A DNA stretch of 64,000 bases, from positions 2,133,501 through 2,197,500 of the forward strand of contig NC_033623.1 of the NCBI RefSeq assembly GCF_001540865.1. The letters run 5' to 3'. Below, piece after piece: positions 36,701-48,202 of the stretch (positions are counted from its first letter, which is position 1; each line of letters begins with the position of its first letter). Position numbers and translations under genes: made by a program. This DNA comes from Ananas comosus (lineage: Eukaryota; Streptophyta; Magnoliopsida; Poales; Bromeliaceae). Below the pieces are notes generated by a model that saw only the letters and a program-made list of their open reading frames with translations, was not told the origin of the DNA and did not search any database.

Positions 36701-39700
36701 CCCTTCACAGGAACGTCCTATCCTTGCAGTAGCCCTGTAAGCCTGAGTTTGTCTTCCTCGAATAATTAATATCTCTAATTTATTATTTATGTTCTTTATA
36801 ATACTTTAATTTTCTTGTCGTCATTGAAGGGGGCATGACGTGCTTCTTTTGAACACGGGTTTGGGAGATGCGGAAGTACAGATGAGGATTAAGGAACTCC
36901 TGCATGTTGAGGAATCAAAATCATCAGAAGATACAGGTGTGTTAGGGTGGATAATTAGCTATTTTTTCTTCTTTGTTTGATTATTGTTTTCTTTCTTATT
37001 TCTTCTTTATCTTTCTCCTTTTAAACCATATAATTGATGTAACAGGGGATCATGGATCTGCTGTGAGGTGGTTTCGACATGACAAGTATGATGGCATCGT
37101 ATTGAAGCATTTTAAGGTCCATACTTGGATTTGTTGCTGAATATATATTTTTTTTATTTCTGTGTTGACATCCATATATTAATGATACGACAGTCTGCTT
37201 TTCTTTTTTTCTTTTTCCTACAGTCTGTGTCAACAGTTGAATGGCACTCCAAAGGAGACTATTTTGCTACTGTTGTGCCAACTGATATCCTTTTATGAAA
37301 GAATCTTCATTTTATATCCAAACGCTAATTTTTTACCCGAGAATAGTAGTTCTCGGTTATCCCCACCAACACCTCCATTTTCTATATAAAACTATCTAAT
37401 ATTTTTCTTATCTCCGGGAACAACCCAATTTTCATCCAAACGCTATTTTTCTTATCCCCATACTTGTACCTATCCCTGTAATAGCTAGTTCTTGTTATAC
37501 CCGAACCAAACGGTACCTTAGATTAATATCTTGTTCTGCATATCTCTTTTGTTTAGTCAAGGGGCATGTAGTAATTACTAATTAGTTGGGGAGTATGAAA
37601 TAATGTCTTCAACCGTGTACTATATATGGTCTCTATGTATTATTTTTTCTTCAAATATGATAAACTACCCGTAGGTGAATTATGTTACACTAAACACTTT
37701 GAATTATTTAAGATAACATATTGTTAACTATACATAAAAGTCTCTTAAAAATTACTGTAATTAATAGCTTGTAAAGAACAGACACTTACAGAATCTAAGA
37801 CATTGTTGAGAATCTTCACGCTGAGGATGAGGTCTTGCATTGAATCCTTGGAATTTCTCTCCAAACCTTCTAATAGTTTGAATTTCTACCATATTTTAGA
37901 GATGATAGTCTCTGCTATAACTGAAACTTTTGTTTGTTCTTGCGGTATATTTTGCACGTTTTTCTCTAGATGTTGTGTTTCTTAACCCTCGTGCACGTGA
38001 GTCGAGATCAGTATTGGTACACCATCTCTCTGAGAAGCAAACAAAAAACCCCTTTCGGAAGTTGCAGGGGATTCCAGTTTCAGTTGCTTTTCATCAAAAA
38101 AAGAAGATTTTCTTTGTTGCGACAAAGAAATTTGTTCGTGTTTATGATCTTGAAAGTCAACGGATGATTAAAAAGCTTGAAACAGGTTGCCGCGAAGTCT
38201 CATCCATTTCTCTTCATTCTACAGGTAAGTGATGTGTAAATTCTTAATGCATTGTTCCCCCTCGATTGCGAAATCACAGACTGCCATCTCACTTTAAAAA
38301 GTTAATTAAATTGACCAAACAATTCACCCGTTTCAGCTTAGCCACCTGCCTCTTATATCTGTCAGTTTTTTCTGACACTCGTCCTAAATTGATCTAAGCA
38401 TACATAATAAAAGGGGTAAGACTGGAACTTGTAGACGTGACTGTCTTGTGCTTATGGACAGTACAAATATTAGCAAAATAAGTGGCGGATGGCTGATTGA
38501 AACAGGTGTGTTAATCAGGTACTTTACTGTACCTTTTAAAACAAAGGCTGCCATTTTGTGATTGTGTGATTGCTCTGAGGGATCTGGTGTATTTGCTTAT
38601 ATTTATATTATTGTTCTGGAAAATTACAGTGAACTGGTGGATTTTTTCTGTATGTTGTGATTACAGAATCTTGTGTCTGCAGGTGATCATGTTATTGTAG
38701 GGAGCAGGGAAGGTAAAATGTGTTGGTTTGATTTGGACTACTCATCGAAGCCGTACAAAACTCTGAAGTATGATGCAAACCTTCCACTGCACTACTCTTT
38801 TCTAGTTTTTTCCAGTTTATTCTGCTAACATCACTAGTTGGTCTGAACATTGACTTAATAACATTTCAATGACTGATATTTTAATGTCTGGAACATCATT
38901 GGATTGCCAGTTGATAATTATTGTTTTTTAGTTAATAGTTGCTTGGACTGAGTATGTAAGCTTGATAGCATTATTTCTAAAAATTGAACTAAATCCTAGA
39001 TAAATAATCATTCTCTCTTCTTTGTTATTTTGTTTCTGATGAAGTACTAAATTAATATTCGTGGCATTAGATTAATCAAATATGATATTAGTAAGGGATT
39101 CTAGTTTTTCGTTGACCCACTGAAGTAACATTAGCTGGTTTTGTACAGCTGTATGAACACTCGTAATTCTGTACAAAAATGCTGGGAATCTATTACGAGC
39201 GCATGTGAAAATTGAGTTTTTGACAAGCTTTTCATGTAAAACAAGGTTGTTAAGATTGGAATCTTCTATTGATTAGTGAGATTTTGGGATCAAATTCTAG
39301 ACTCTGGTCAAGTATCATTACTTTGAAAAATTAATTTAGGGGTTTTGTGCCGAAATGGAACTTATAGTGCCGTGGCCAAACGTTTTTCTCTTTCTTCTAT
39401 TTGTTTACTAATATGAAAATTTGATGATGTTTTGTTAACTCTGTGGTTCTGGTGTATTACAGGATTCACCAGAAGGACATTACAAGTGTTTCTTTTCATC
39501 GAACATACCCTCTTTTTGCCTCATGTTCCGATGACTGCACAGCTTACGTGTTTCATGGGATGGTTTATTCAGATCTTAACCAGGATCCACTTATTGTCCC
39601 ATTGGAAATTCTTCATGGCCATACGCGTTCAGATGGTAGAGGTGAGCTGAGCTTTAATCAGTGATTTATTGTTATCTTTCCATAAGTTGTTCTGTTTAGT

Positions 39701-40281
39701 GTAAGGCTTCATCTAGGATGGTAGCTTCATCAATTGGCTATTTCTATTGGTCTGCATGGCTCGCGAGGTTTATGTCCGTTACCTAGATCCAGCCACTGCT
39801 AGTCAATCTAGTTGTTCATCCCGCTTGATGCACAGCATGAATTTGATTGCTTTTAATGTGTTCTAAAAGAAAATACATTATGGAGAGAGAATCAAGCAGA
39901 TACAGTGACAAATATATTTTGTCTGGTAACTCGGCATTATAACTGTAGTGCTATAGATGCTCCTATATTGGAGAACAGATAATTCTATGATTTAGCCATA
40001 TGTCGGAAAATATATTTAACTGGCATATCATAGTCCACATAGCAAAAGCTCAAAGAGACCTTTCTCTTCTAGCCTGTAAATATAGGTTGTTGTAGATACT
40101 CTACTTTTTCCTTTGAACTAAAGCTAAATACATTACTCTTTCTATTGAGTTATATTTAAGGGCAAATCGATCATGCGAGCTATTTACGTGTGCAGGTGTA
40201 TTATGTTGCAAATTCCATCCTCGACAGCCTTGGTTGTTCACTGCTGGTGCAGACTCCGTTATCAAGCTTTACTGCGACTGA
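29430..40281 (+). CDS. BOP1: Ribosome biogenesis protein BOP1/ERB1 homologue, 18 coding exons
   Basis: Nucleolar WD40 protein; in yeast and animals ERB1/BOP1 works with NOP7/PES1 and YTM1/WDR12 in 27S/32S pre-rRNA processing for the 60S subunit. Exons: 29430-29507, 29582-29659, 29746-29832, 29925-30079, 31461-31578, 31674-31775, 34766-34925, 35132-35240, 35324-35426, 36118-36268, 36604-36736, 36830-36936, 37046-37116, 37224-37284, 37997-38224, 38683-38767, 39463-39641, 40196-40281. The product is 696 aa in one frame. Residues 1-81 are acidic with three SEDE endings. The BOP1NT domain covers about 85-345 ([50 protein letters not shown]). WD40 repeats run from about 352 to the end ([51 protein letters not shown]). 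All introns are GT-AG except the one before exon 15, which is AT-AC. Intron 6 (2990 bp) holds a fold-back element. Confidence 0.93.
30961..31026. repeat. Two adjacent hairpins in BOP1 intron 4
   Basis: 30961-30974 pairs with 30978-30991 (14-bp stem, one mismatch, 3-nt loop). 30996-31006 pairs with 31016-31026 (perfect 11-bp stem, ggtccacgagg, 9-nt loop). They probably mark a MITE end. A likely other end, aaccaaacacaccctta, lies at 31227-31243. Confidence 0.6.
33066..33616. mobile_element. Fold-back element in BOP1 intron 6
   Basis: 551 bp, the same subfamily as 25421-25962, with long inverted arms. Ends: GAGTCCGGCTACTAT and ATAGTAGCCTAGTTC. The right terminal hairpin word is agcgctccgtgcta. 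The flanks tagtatata and tatatatat are only a rough 9-bp match in TA-rich DNA. Confidence 0.7.
33617..33712. repeat. (TA/TG)n microsatellite
   Basis: A tata/tatgtata run directly follows the fold-back element inside BOP1 intron 6. Frames through it are not coding. Confidence 0.85.
37285..37996 (+). other. U12-type AT-AC intron of BOP1
   Basis: The donor ATATCCTTTT follows exon 14 exactly as in minor-spliceosome introns. The branch site TTTCTTAAC (37978-37986) matches TTCCTTAAC at 8 of 9 positions. The branch A lies 11 nt before the terminal AC (37995-37996). Using these borders makes the codon G|GT and the peptide [18 protein letters not shown], in line with the WD40 domain of BOP1. No GT-AG alternative was found. 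A MITE-like insert (about 37310-37520) lies within it. Confidence 0.92.
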
Positions 40282-42060
40282 GATGCAGCAGAATGATGCT
40301 GAGGGTTTTACTTTGTGATTCGTCATTGCGAAAAGAACGTATACCCCGAGAAGATTTCCCTTTCTATAATTTTTGGTCGGCCAGTCTTTCGTCCAACCGG
40401 AAGTTGCTGTAAATTGTCGGTCTCATCTTTCTAAATTTTTTACGAAGAGAACATGGCTGACCATGTTTAGTAGTAAACAACTGCTTAGATGGGCATCATT
40501 TGGTGCTGAAATCAGCATTTAGCATATCTAGTAACGGCAAACGTCCTGTACCAGAAATCTGAGAAAAGAGAAAATTTTGCTGTAGAATATTTACAAGCAA
40601 GAACGCTTATACAGGGTATTTAGTGGGAATTTTTTCAAATTATTGTGATTGATTCATTCTGCAAGTAATCTGATTGGTAATGCAATAGCACATGATAACC
40701 CTAAAAATGTTAGCAGGGAGGTTTCGAGTATCTGGGTTATTCTGCAGGTGATGTAAAATTACAAAATTTAACCTTTCACACCGGAATTGCTTTATATTAT
40801 ATTTAAATAAAAATAAATTAAAATTTTTATTTCTCATGTAAATATTTAAGTTTACATTCAAAATTCAAAATTTTAATTTGAATTTGAATTTTAAATTCAA
40901 ATTTAAATATAAATTTGAATTTTAGTTTTTTTTTAAGAGAGCCGAGCAGAAATTGAGATTATACATGAGACGGGAGCCATAAGAGTACGATTATCTATTA
41001 ACCTATATTAATCTTCGTATCAACTATCTGTGTCATGTTTGCCTTAATTATTGCTCCCCTGCTGCTTTGATCTTATCTATTACTCCCTCCGCCGCTTCGA
41101 TCCTGTCGATTGCTCTCTTCGATCCCGTCGGTTGCTCCCTCCAACCGATGAAAAAATGGATTTGGTTCATAATTGCTTTTGCTTTCTTAATTTGTCGCTT
41201 CGGTTTTATTTCTCTATTGCTTAGATAGGGTTATGTCGTTTTCTTTACCTTTCCTTATCCGTCGGAGCCTATATAATGAGGTGCCCATCATTTTCCCCTA
41301 TGTTGCCACAATCATTTGCTCCAATTGCTCTAAATTGTCTGATTTCTCTGATTTTACTAGTTTTTCCTCTGATTCTTATTTTTCCTGTAATTCTACATCA
41401 TTGCAGTTTGTTTGTTCAATTCTATGCGTTCTTTTTTTCTAACAACCACTTCAATTTTTGTCCTATGTAGTTGACGTGATTTTCTTGCCTCTTTCTACAA
41501 AATTTAGTATTTTGAACAATAAAAGATATATATTACCCTTTAACATAATATATTATAAGCAGCAGAATTAGTAGATATAACAAAACTAAAATATAATAAT
41601 ATTTATCTGCCGTATTACACTAATCACTACACTAGTAAATAATTAATTTGAATATGAAATATGATTAGAAATAATTATTTTAGTGTCAGAATTAAAAAGT
41701 AATAATGAGACTTGAAGCATTATTATTATATATAAATGGATAAATGAATAGATAATACGGCAGATAAAAAACGGGTAATAAGAGTTTGGCCACCTCAAAT
41801 CTGAGAAGTCTTTAACAAGCATTTTTTTTTTTCTTTTTATTTTATTTATTTTCTTTATTCAAGTCTCTTAACCTAGCTTCATTTACTTGACCCGGTATGA
41901 GTTATCGACTTAACTTATGACTCAAGAGAACTAAACGCTATTTAAAAACTAAAACAGAACAAATTTTCATTAGCACCTTAATTAATTCCTAAACCTTAAG
42001 AATAAAAGATAATCCATACAAATATCTATCTATAATCTATAAAATGCTATTAATTTTCAT
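40282..42060. other. BOP1 3' region and AT-rich intergenic DNA
   Basis: The BOP1 3' UTR probably extends a few hundred bases. Beyond it lie AT words of the aatttgaattt kind (40855-40925) and a short block of cttcgatcctgtcg repeats (41090-41145), the inverse of the minisatellite in the CACTA-like element. About 41690-41830 repeats 26535-26620. No gene was seen. Confidence 0.45.
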
Positions 42061-42061
42061 A

Positions 42062-42447
42062 ATTTTAATCCACGTAGCGAAACCTCAACAATTTGAGCTA
42101 TGGTGGTGGGGTCCACCTACATTCTTTTTATTGGTTCGTGATAGATCTACCAAATGAATATTGGCCCATTTCCTCATATGCTTTCCACCTTACTTACATC
42201 TTTTCGTTGCCTTTCCACCTTCCTTGCGTCTTTTCGTTGCCTGTTAACCTTATGATTTTAATCTACGTGATGAAACCTCAACAATTTGAGCTATGGTGGT
42301 AAGGTCCACCTATATTCTACCTATTGGTTGGTGATGGACCTATACAATGAAAGCTGGCCCATTTCCTCATATTCATTCCACTTTTCTTATATCTTTTCGT
42401 TGCCTAAGCCCGCATCATTTCGTTGTCCGGGCCGGGCATTCATGCCG
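42062..42447. repeat. Tandem duplication, 193-bp period
   Basis: gaaacctcaacaatttgag starts at 42079 and again at 42272. The units share ggcccatttcctcatat and cttttcgttgcc. Frames across them are not conserved with any family I know. The region to 42720 looks like transposon DNA. Confidence 0.7.
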
Positions 42448-42984
42448 ATACATTGCTCTGAAATCTTGCTCCCATCTCTTCGTTTTTTTGTGCCCTTGCA
42501 CCGGTACAACACTTCTAAATCCTTCGCCATTTTATTTTTTCCATCTCGAACCTTCCCTCTTTGCCTTCCCCTACTGCTCGACCTTCGTCGCAATAGTTCT
42601 CCATGAATAACAATAACGATGAAGGCTTCTTCTGCTATATCTCTTGATCTCTCCTCGCCTGCGAGCTCTGGCACCGTAGAAGAGAGAGGATAAAGGAGGG
42701 GCTGTCTCCACGTGGACGAAAAAATTGTCAAATAATATATTTATATAGATAGATGTATGGATGGATGGATTGCAAAATCTCACAAAATCTTCGTAGATTT
42801 CTCAATCATACTATCCTACAAAATCCTCCCAAGGTGGTTTCTCGAGAAGGGAGCGTGCACACACATCCATGTTCACCGGCTCGGACAAGAAGAAAGTAAA
42901 GCAACGTTAAGTAAATAAAAAAAAAAAGAGAGAACGTAGAAGAAGAAAAGGCGACCAAAATTTTTTTTTGAAAGAAAGAAGCTA

Positions 42985-43130
42985 TCCGCTCCTGTTGTCG
43001 CGTTCGTCGACGCCGCCACTGCCGCGCCCGCCATCGTCGCCGCTCAAACCGCAGCCACCGCCACGTCCACTGCCGACGCTGCCGCTACCGCGTCCGCCGC
43101 CGCGTTCGCCGTTGTTGCCGCCCAGGCAAA
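42985..43130. other. GCC-rich patch, possible gene fragment
   Basis: Dense gccgcc/gccaccgcc repeats in an AT-rich setting. The encoded Pro/Arg-rich frame looks like low complexity. It could be a scrap of a GC-rich monocot 5' exon; no product is recognised. Confidence 0.3.
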
Positions 43131-43228
43131 CACTAAAATGTATCCTATAATATATTTTTAATTATAAAATTATCATATTTTATGGAGAGAAATTATTTAC
43201 CTGTTACTCCCTTTCTTATGTAAAATGA

Positions 43229-43393
43229 TTAAGAGATGTACGGTTAGAATGATATGGACCCTCAAGGGTTGAGTAGGTGGTTGGTTGAATGGTATGATTT
43301 AACGGATGAAAATGATCAAAATGGTAAATCTAATGGCGGAAAACTTGGTAGTACCAAGTGCTTCGTGCTATTAATAGCATAGTAGCCGGACTC
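43229..43393. mobile_element. 5'-truncated copy of the 0.2-kb MITE
   Basis: Matches the right part of 43399-43628 (gaatgatatgg, ggttgagtaggtgg, acggatgaaaatgatcaaa) and ends gcatagtagccggactc. Only 5 bp separate it from the next, complete copy. Confidence 0.65.
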
Positions 43394-43398
43394 AATTA

Positions 43399-43628
43399 GA
43401 ACTAGGCTACTATATTATTAATAGTACCAAGTCATTGGTGCTACCAAGTTTTTGGCTATTGGATTAAGAAATGTGCGTTTAGGATGATATGGGCTCCCTA
43501 GGGTTGAGTGGGTGGTTGATTGAATAGTATGATCTAACGGATGAAAATGATCAAAGTGGTAGATCTAACGGCGGAAAACTTAGTAGTACCAAGTGCTTCG
43601 TGCTATTAATAGCATAGTAGTCAGACTC
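43399..43628. mobile_element. 0.2-kb MITE with composite terminal hairpins
   Basis: 230 bp, ends GAACTAGGCTACTAT and ATAGTAGTCAGACTC. Each end carries a palindrome around ttaat (for example gctattaatagc) and then a second hairpin made from ccaagtgcttcgtgct-like words. A 9-bp target duplication is not convincing (actcaatta, aagtaatta). Confidence 0.7.
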
Positions 43629-43715
43629 AAGTAATTAATATAATAAAAAAGAAAGGGTTATGTGTTATTGGGAGTTGAAGACTATTTCATGTATACGTAT
43701 ATTTGTCTTTTCTTT

Positions 43716-43765
43716 AAGTAAGAAATTGTTATCTCTCGAAAAAAAAAAAAAAGTAAGAAATTGTT
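43716..43765 (+). mobile_element. Retroposon stub: 20-bp insert in a 15-bp duplication
   Basis: aagtaagaaattgtt occurs at 43716-43730 and 43751-43765. Between them is only atctctcg followed by 12 A. That is the very 3' tip of the SINE seen at 70-220 (tatctctc-A), so this looks like an extreme 5' truncation of that family. Confidence 0.7.
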
Positions 43766-44749
43766 AAGTCTTAATAATATTTTTGCATTATATTAAAAAT
43801 GGCTCAAATAAAAAGTTCGTTTTTTTTCATTTTTTTTAGTATTATTATGGTACTGTAAATTTATAATTAATCATGTCGCAGTGGAAAAGAAAATCAAGGT
43901 ACCATTTTTTTATACTTAATCTGTAACAATACTACAAGTATTTTTATTTTTTTGTTTTCATTTTTTTTTTTTTCAAATTATTGATGAAAAATTTATGGTG
44001 TTGTTGAATCAATTTTTTTTCTTTTTGAAAGATATTTCATTGTGGTTATGTCTTCTCAAAATGTGCTTTTTAAGAATTTCATTAAGAGATTTAATATAGA
44101 GTAGCGGCTGTTATGATACTGAACGAATTCAAGAGAATAATTTTAACATTTTTAGTTGTACAAAACATTTATACGAATACTGATTAAATGTATTATATTT
44201 AAATTTTTTAAAATGTATATGAGAATAATCTACTGCACATTTTGGCTATATTTTTTTATTTATAATCTTTTCATTCTTTAATGCTTAGTAATTTTATATA
44301 ATAATTGATTAAGGTAATATTTATCTGCGACGAAGAGTGGATCCTATACTAGTGGTAACATGAATTTAGCGCTAAATTTTGAATAGAAAAGAATGTGGGA
44401 CACGAGAATGTAAATTAGTGGAATCATTTTACTAAATTAAAGAGGGATACTATACGACTTCTATATGATTACGTTTTAGAATATGATACTCTATTAATTT
44501 TCACATATTTCTAAAAATATGTAAAAATATGCGATCGTCTTCGTTTATATCTAATTAAGGTAGCACCATTATTCTGGACGACAAATTAAATCAGTATTTT
44601 TATTATTTTTGTGAATCATCGTTCGCAATTTCTTGTGTGCTTGACACAATTAGCAATGAACAATGTGTATTGGTCCCCACAATTTTTTTGTTTTTTTGGG
44701 CTAAATTATATAAAATCTTTCTGTCAATACTCGTTTATAGAGAGAGAAA

Positions 44750-45139
44750 GAGTACGGCTATTGTACTTTTATGAGTACGATCGCTTTCGTACTCATAAAT
44801 AGTTTTCGATAATAGAGCTTCCGAATCGACGATCCATACCGTTAAACATTATCTAGAGTATTTAAAACTTTTAAAAATCAAATTTCATAATTTTTCGATA
44901 TCATTTACCTTACGATCAAAGGCTCACAATATTGACAATTTTTAACGGCAGATATGAGATACTTGCTAGTTTAACGGTGTAAAAAAATCAGAATATGTTG
45001 AATTTTTGATAGAAAATTTTATTAACTATCTAGATAAAGATCAATAACTCCAATCTTAAATTAAAGAATCCAATCATCCATTTTTAAAATATCGTTCGAT
45101 TTTGACCGTTCATTTTATGTCCGCTTGATGGACATTATA
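44750..45139. mobile_element. Fold-back element, truncated (cluster copy 1)
   Basis: Starts GAGTACGGCTATTGTAC with a tgagtacga-type terminal hairpin. The left arm (cttccgaatcgacgatccat, tttcgatatcatttac) and centre are present. The right arm is lost at a TA/GA microsatellite (45140-45187). Confidence 0.65.
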
Positions 45140-45140
45140 C

Positions 45141-45187
<47 letters not shown>

Positions 45188-45193
<6 letters not shown>

Positions 45194-45635
45194 GGCTACT
45201 ATACTCTTATGAGTATAGAGGGCTACTATACTCTTATGAGTATAGAGTTCTTCGTACTCATAAGTTGTTTTCGATGATTGAGCTTCCGAATCGACGATCC
45301 ATTCCGTTAAATATGATCTAGAGTATTTGAAACTTCTAGAAAATAAATTTCACAAGTTTTCAAAATCATAATAAAGTCCATCATGCGAGTATTAAATGAA
45401 CGGTCAAAATCGAACGACGTTCTAAAAATGTATGATCGGATCTTTTAATTTAAGATCGAAGTTATTAATCTTTATTTAAGTATCAAAAATTCAACAAATT
45501 CCAATTCTTTTAAATGGTTAAATTAGCAAGTATCCCGTACTGGCCGTTAAAAATTATTAATTTTGTGACATTTTGATTCGTAAGCTAAATGATGTCAAAA
45601 AATTATAAAATTTGATTTTTAAACGTTTTAAATGC
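45188..45635. mobile_element. Fold-back element, truncated (cluster copy 2)
   Basis: Starts GAGTAGGGCTACTATACTC. The terminal 27 bp (45194-45220) are duplicated exactly in tandem at 45221-45247. The interior is nearly identical to 45879-46404. The right end fades near 45635. Confidence 0.65.
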
Positions 45636-45878
45636 TCACGAACTGTGTTAATCGTTACTTGTTACACATAACCAGGGGTGTTAAAAAAACAAAAAAACCC
45701 GATTTAATATATTTTAGAAAGACAGTTATGAGCAAATATCTCTCTCTTTCTCATGCCGATAACATGAAAATACTCATGCTAGCGAAAGCATGAGTATTTA
45801 TCAAAAGCTATTATCTTGAAGGCTTAGCTGCTAGGTATGGCAATTTGTAATAGATCTCATAAATTTTGANGAGAGAGA

Positions 45879-46404
45879 GAGTAGGGCTATTATACTCTTA
45901 TGAGTATAGAGCCCTTCGTACTCATAAGTTGTTTTCGATTATTGAGCTTCCGAATCGACGATCCATTCCGTTAAATATGATCTAGAGTATTTGAAACTTC
46001 TAGAAAATAAATTTCGTAATTTTTCAAAATCATAATAAAGTCCATCATGCGAGCATTAAATGAACGGTCAAAATCGAACGACGTTCTAAAAATGTATGAT
46101 CGGATCTTTTAATTTAAAATCGGAGTTATTGGTTTTTATTTAAGTACAAAAAATTCAACAAATTCCGATTCTTTTACATCATTAAACTAGCAAGTATTCC
46201 GTATCGGCCGTTAAAAATTATCAATTTTGTGACCTTTTGATCGTAAGGTAAATGATGTCAAAAAATTATAAAATTTAATTTTTAGAAGTTTTAAATACTT
46301 TAAATAATATTTAACGGTATGAAACGTTGATTCAGAAGTTCTATTATCGAAAACGATTTAGGAGTGCGAGGCCAATCGTACACATAAGAATATAATGGCG
46401 GACT
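45879..46404. mobile_element. Fold-back element, full length (cluster copy 3)
   Basis: Both arms are present: left GAGTAGGGCTATTATACTC, right, inverted, AGTCCGCCATTATATTC. It begins a few bases after a single N at 45870. The terminal hairpin is atactcttatgagtat. Confidence 0.7.
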
Positions 46405-47246
46405 ATATATATATATATAGTAGGATTGCATATGCATTTGTATATGCACTATGGGTGAAAAACCGCATGAATATCGCATACTGTATTTTAGAACATTGAT
46501 ATATTGCATCGTAAATTCTCAACACATCACTGATCAATTTGTCACTACGTTTGTTTTGAAGTAAAAGAAAACAGTTATCATGCAAACTACAATTCTTCAA
46601 CTAAGTAAAAAATAATAATAATAGTAACAGGAGCGATCAATGTACTTAGTACAAGTAGCTTACCATTTTATTAAATTTGATATTGGCTTCTCAATACTAA
46701 ATATTTATATACCAAATATGATAGCACTAATTGTCTATTTTGAAAACTAACAGAAAAGAGTGGTGTAGATTCGCATGAGTTGCTTGCCTGACACATAAAA
46801 TTATTTCAGTAAATTTGATTTCTTAAAAATTGGAAGAGAAAGAGCTTTTTTAAAAAAAACATAACACTCAATTTGTTCTGTTTCCTACACTCATCTTGAT
46901 CATAGTTTACACTAGTGTACTAGTCATCTACACAAATCACAGCATAGAAATCGCGCATGAATCGAAACTATTAAGGCCAAAATGCAAGATTCTGTCTTGA
47001 ATTTATAGGGATTCTCATGTATTTTCTTTTCTGCGGAAAAGCTTTAGTAGTAGAGAGAATCTCTAGGAGTGATAAATTCGGTCGTAATTACGATCATAGT
47101 AAATATTGAACTACACAATAACAAAATTAGGAAGTCATCACAAGGGGGCGCAATCCGATTTTGATTTCTTCAGAGCTCTCTACTTCCAACAGAGGGAAAA
47201 AAAAGGGTAACACAAATAATGCCAAATGTGCACTAAATTCTACTTA
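46405..47246. other. AT-rich intergenic DNA, nothing recognised
   Basis: No coding frame or transposon end can be supported between the fold-back cluster and the solo LTR. Confidence 0.45.
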
Positions 47247-47251
47247 CCAGG

Positions 47252-48126
47252 TGTTGGAAAAATTAGTTCTCTTTCGAAATCTTTAGTCAAATATTTGTAT
47301 AAATAGTTTTGTTTGAAAACAACTTATCCACTGATTTTAGAAACGTTGATTAAGAACGAAATAAATAAAAACTATAGAGAATAAATGATTAGATGGAGCC
47401 TGCGAGTCGAGGCGTGCGATTGCACTGTCCTAGAAGCAAGATTGCCCCTCCACGTACGAGGCGCCGGCAATCACTCCTAGCGATACAACGACCTCCGTCC
47501 ACCCCGTCGGCACGGCTTCAGGGTGGCGCAAGAACGAACCGTCACAGCTTTTCAAAGATCCAGCAAAACAGTGAAGAAGAAGGAGAAGAGAGAAAAGGGG
47601 AGAAGCTTAGGCTAGAGTTTCTGTATGTCACCACCATCCTAGCCCAGCCACTCACCCTAGTAAATAAAAGAAGGGTTCCAACGGGAAGACCACCTTCCCG
47701 AGGTAGACCGTTGGGGCTGGTTGAGTCCCGAGGTGCGACCCTTCGACTGGACCAAATCTGGACCTAATCCAGGTAAGGCCAAAAATAAAATAATAAAAGA
47801 AAAAGTGTAACAAAAAATAAAATGAACCGGGTTCACGCGCGCCGCCGCCCGGCCCGGCTCGGCTCGTGTATTTAGACGAGAGCTCCACTCTCATCACTTC
47901 CCAAATAATAACAATGAGAATAAAGTAGAATATAAACCAGAGCAAGTGAGGGTCTCTTTCCAATGTGGGACTAAACACCACATGAAAAGAGACCAAAGCT
48001 TGGGCTCCCAGGCAAGGCCCATTGACAGTGGGCTGCCCACAAAGTCCAAAGGCCAAATTGAAGTTTTAAAACATATGAGCATATAAAGAAGTTTTAAATC
48101 ACTTGTTTTAAATCAAAATACTAACA
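47252..48126 (-). mobile_element. Solo LTR, second copy, perfect 5-bp target duplication
   Basis: 875 bp starting TGTTGG and ending CTAACA on the plus strand, flanked by ccagg on both sides (47247-47251, 48127-48131). Homologous in inverse orientation to 13949-14759. The minus strand is GC-rich around gagccgggccgggcggc. Open frames on either strand (for example 47393-47767) lie wholly inside the LTR and are not genes. Confidence 0.85.
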
Positions 48127-48202
48127 CCAGGAAGTGGAATAGAGAAAATACTAAGATCTTCACATTCCTATCGCGTTCTAGATGTTCACTAGAATATATA
48201 TA

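Noticed and set aside
42968..43150. 60-codon Pro/Ala/Arg-rich frame as a gene
   Set aside because: Pure GCC/CCG low complexity, no partner exons.
47393..48056. Frames of 124 and 134 codons
   Set aside because: They lie entirely within a solo LTR with clear ends and target duplication.
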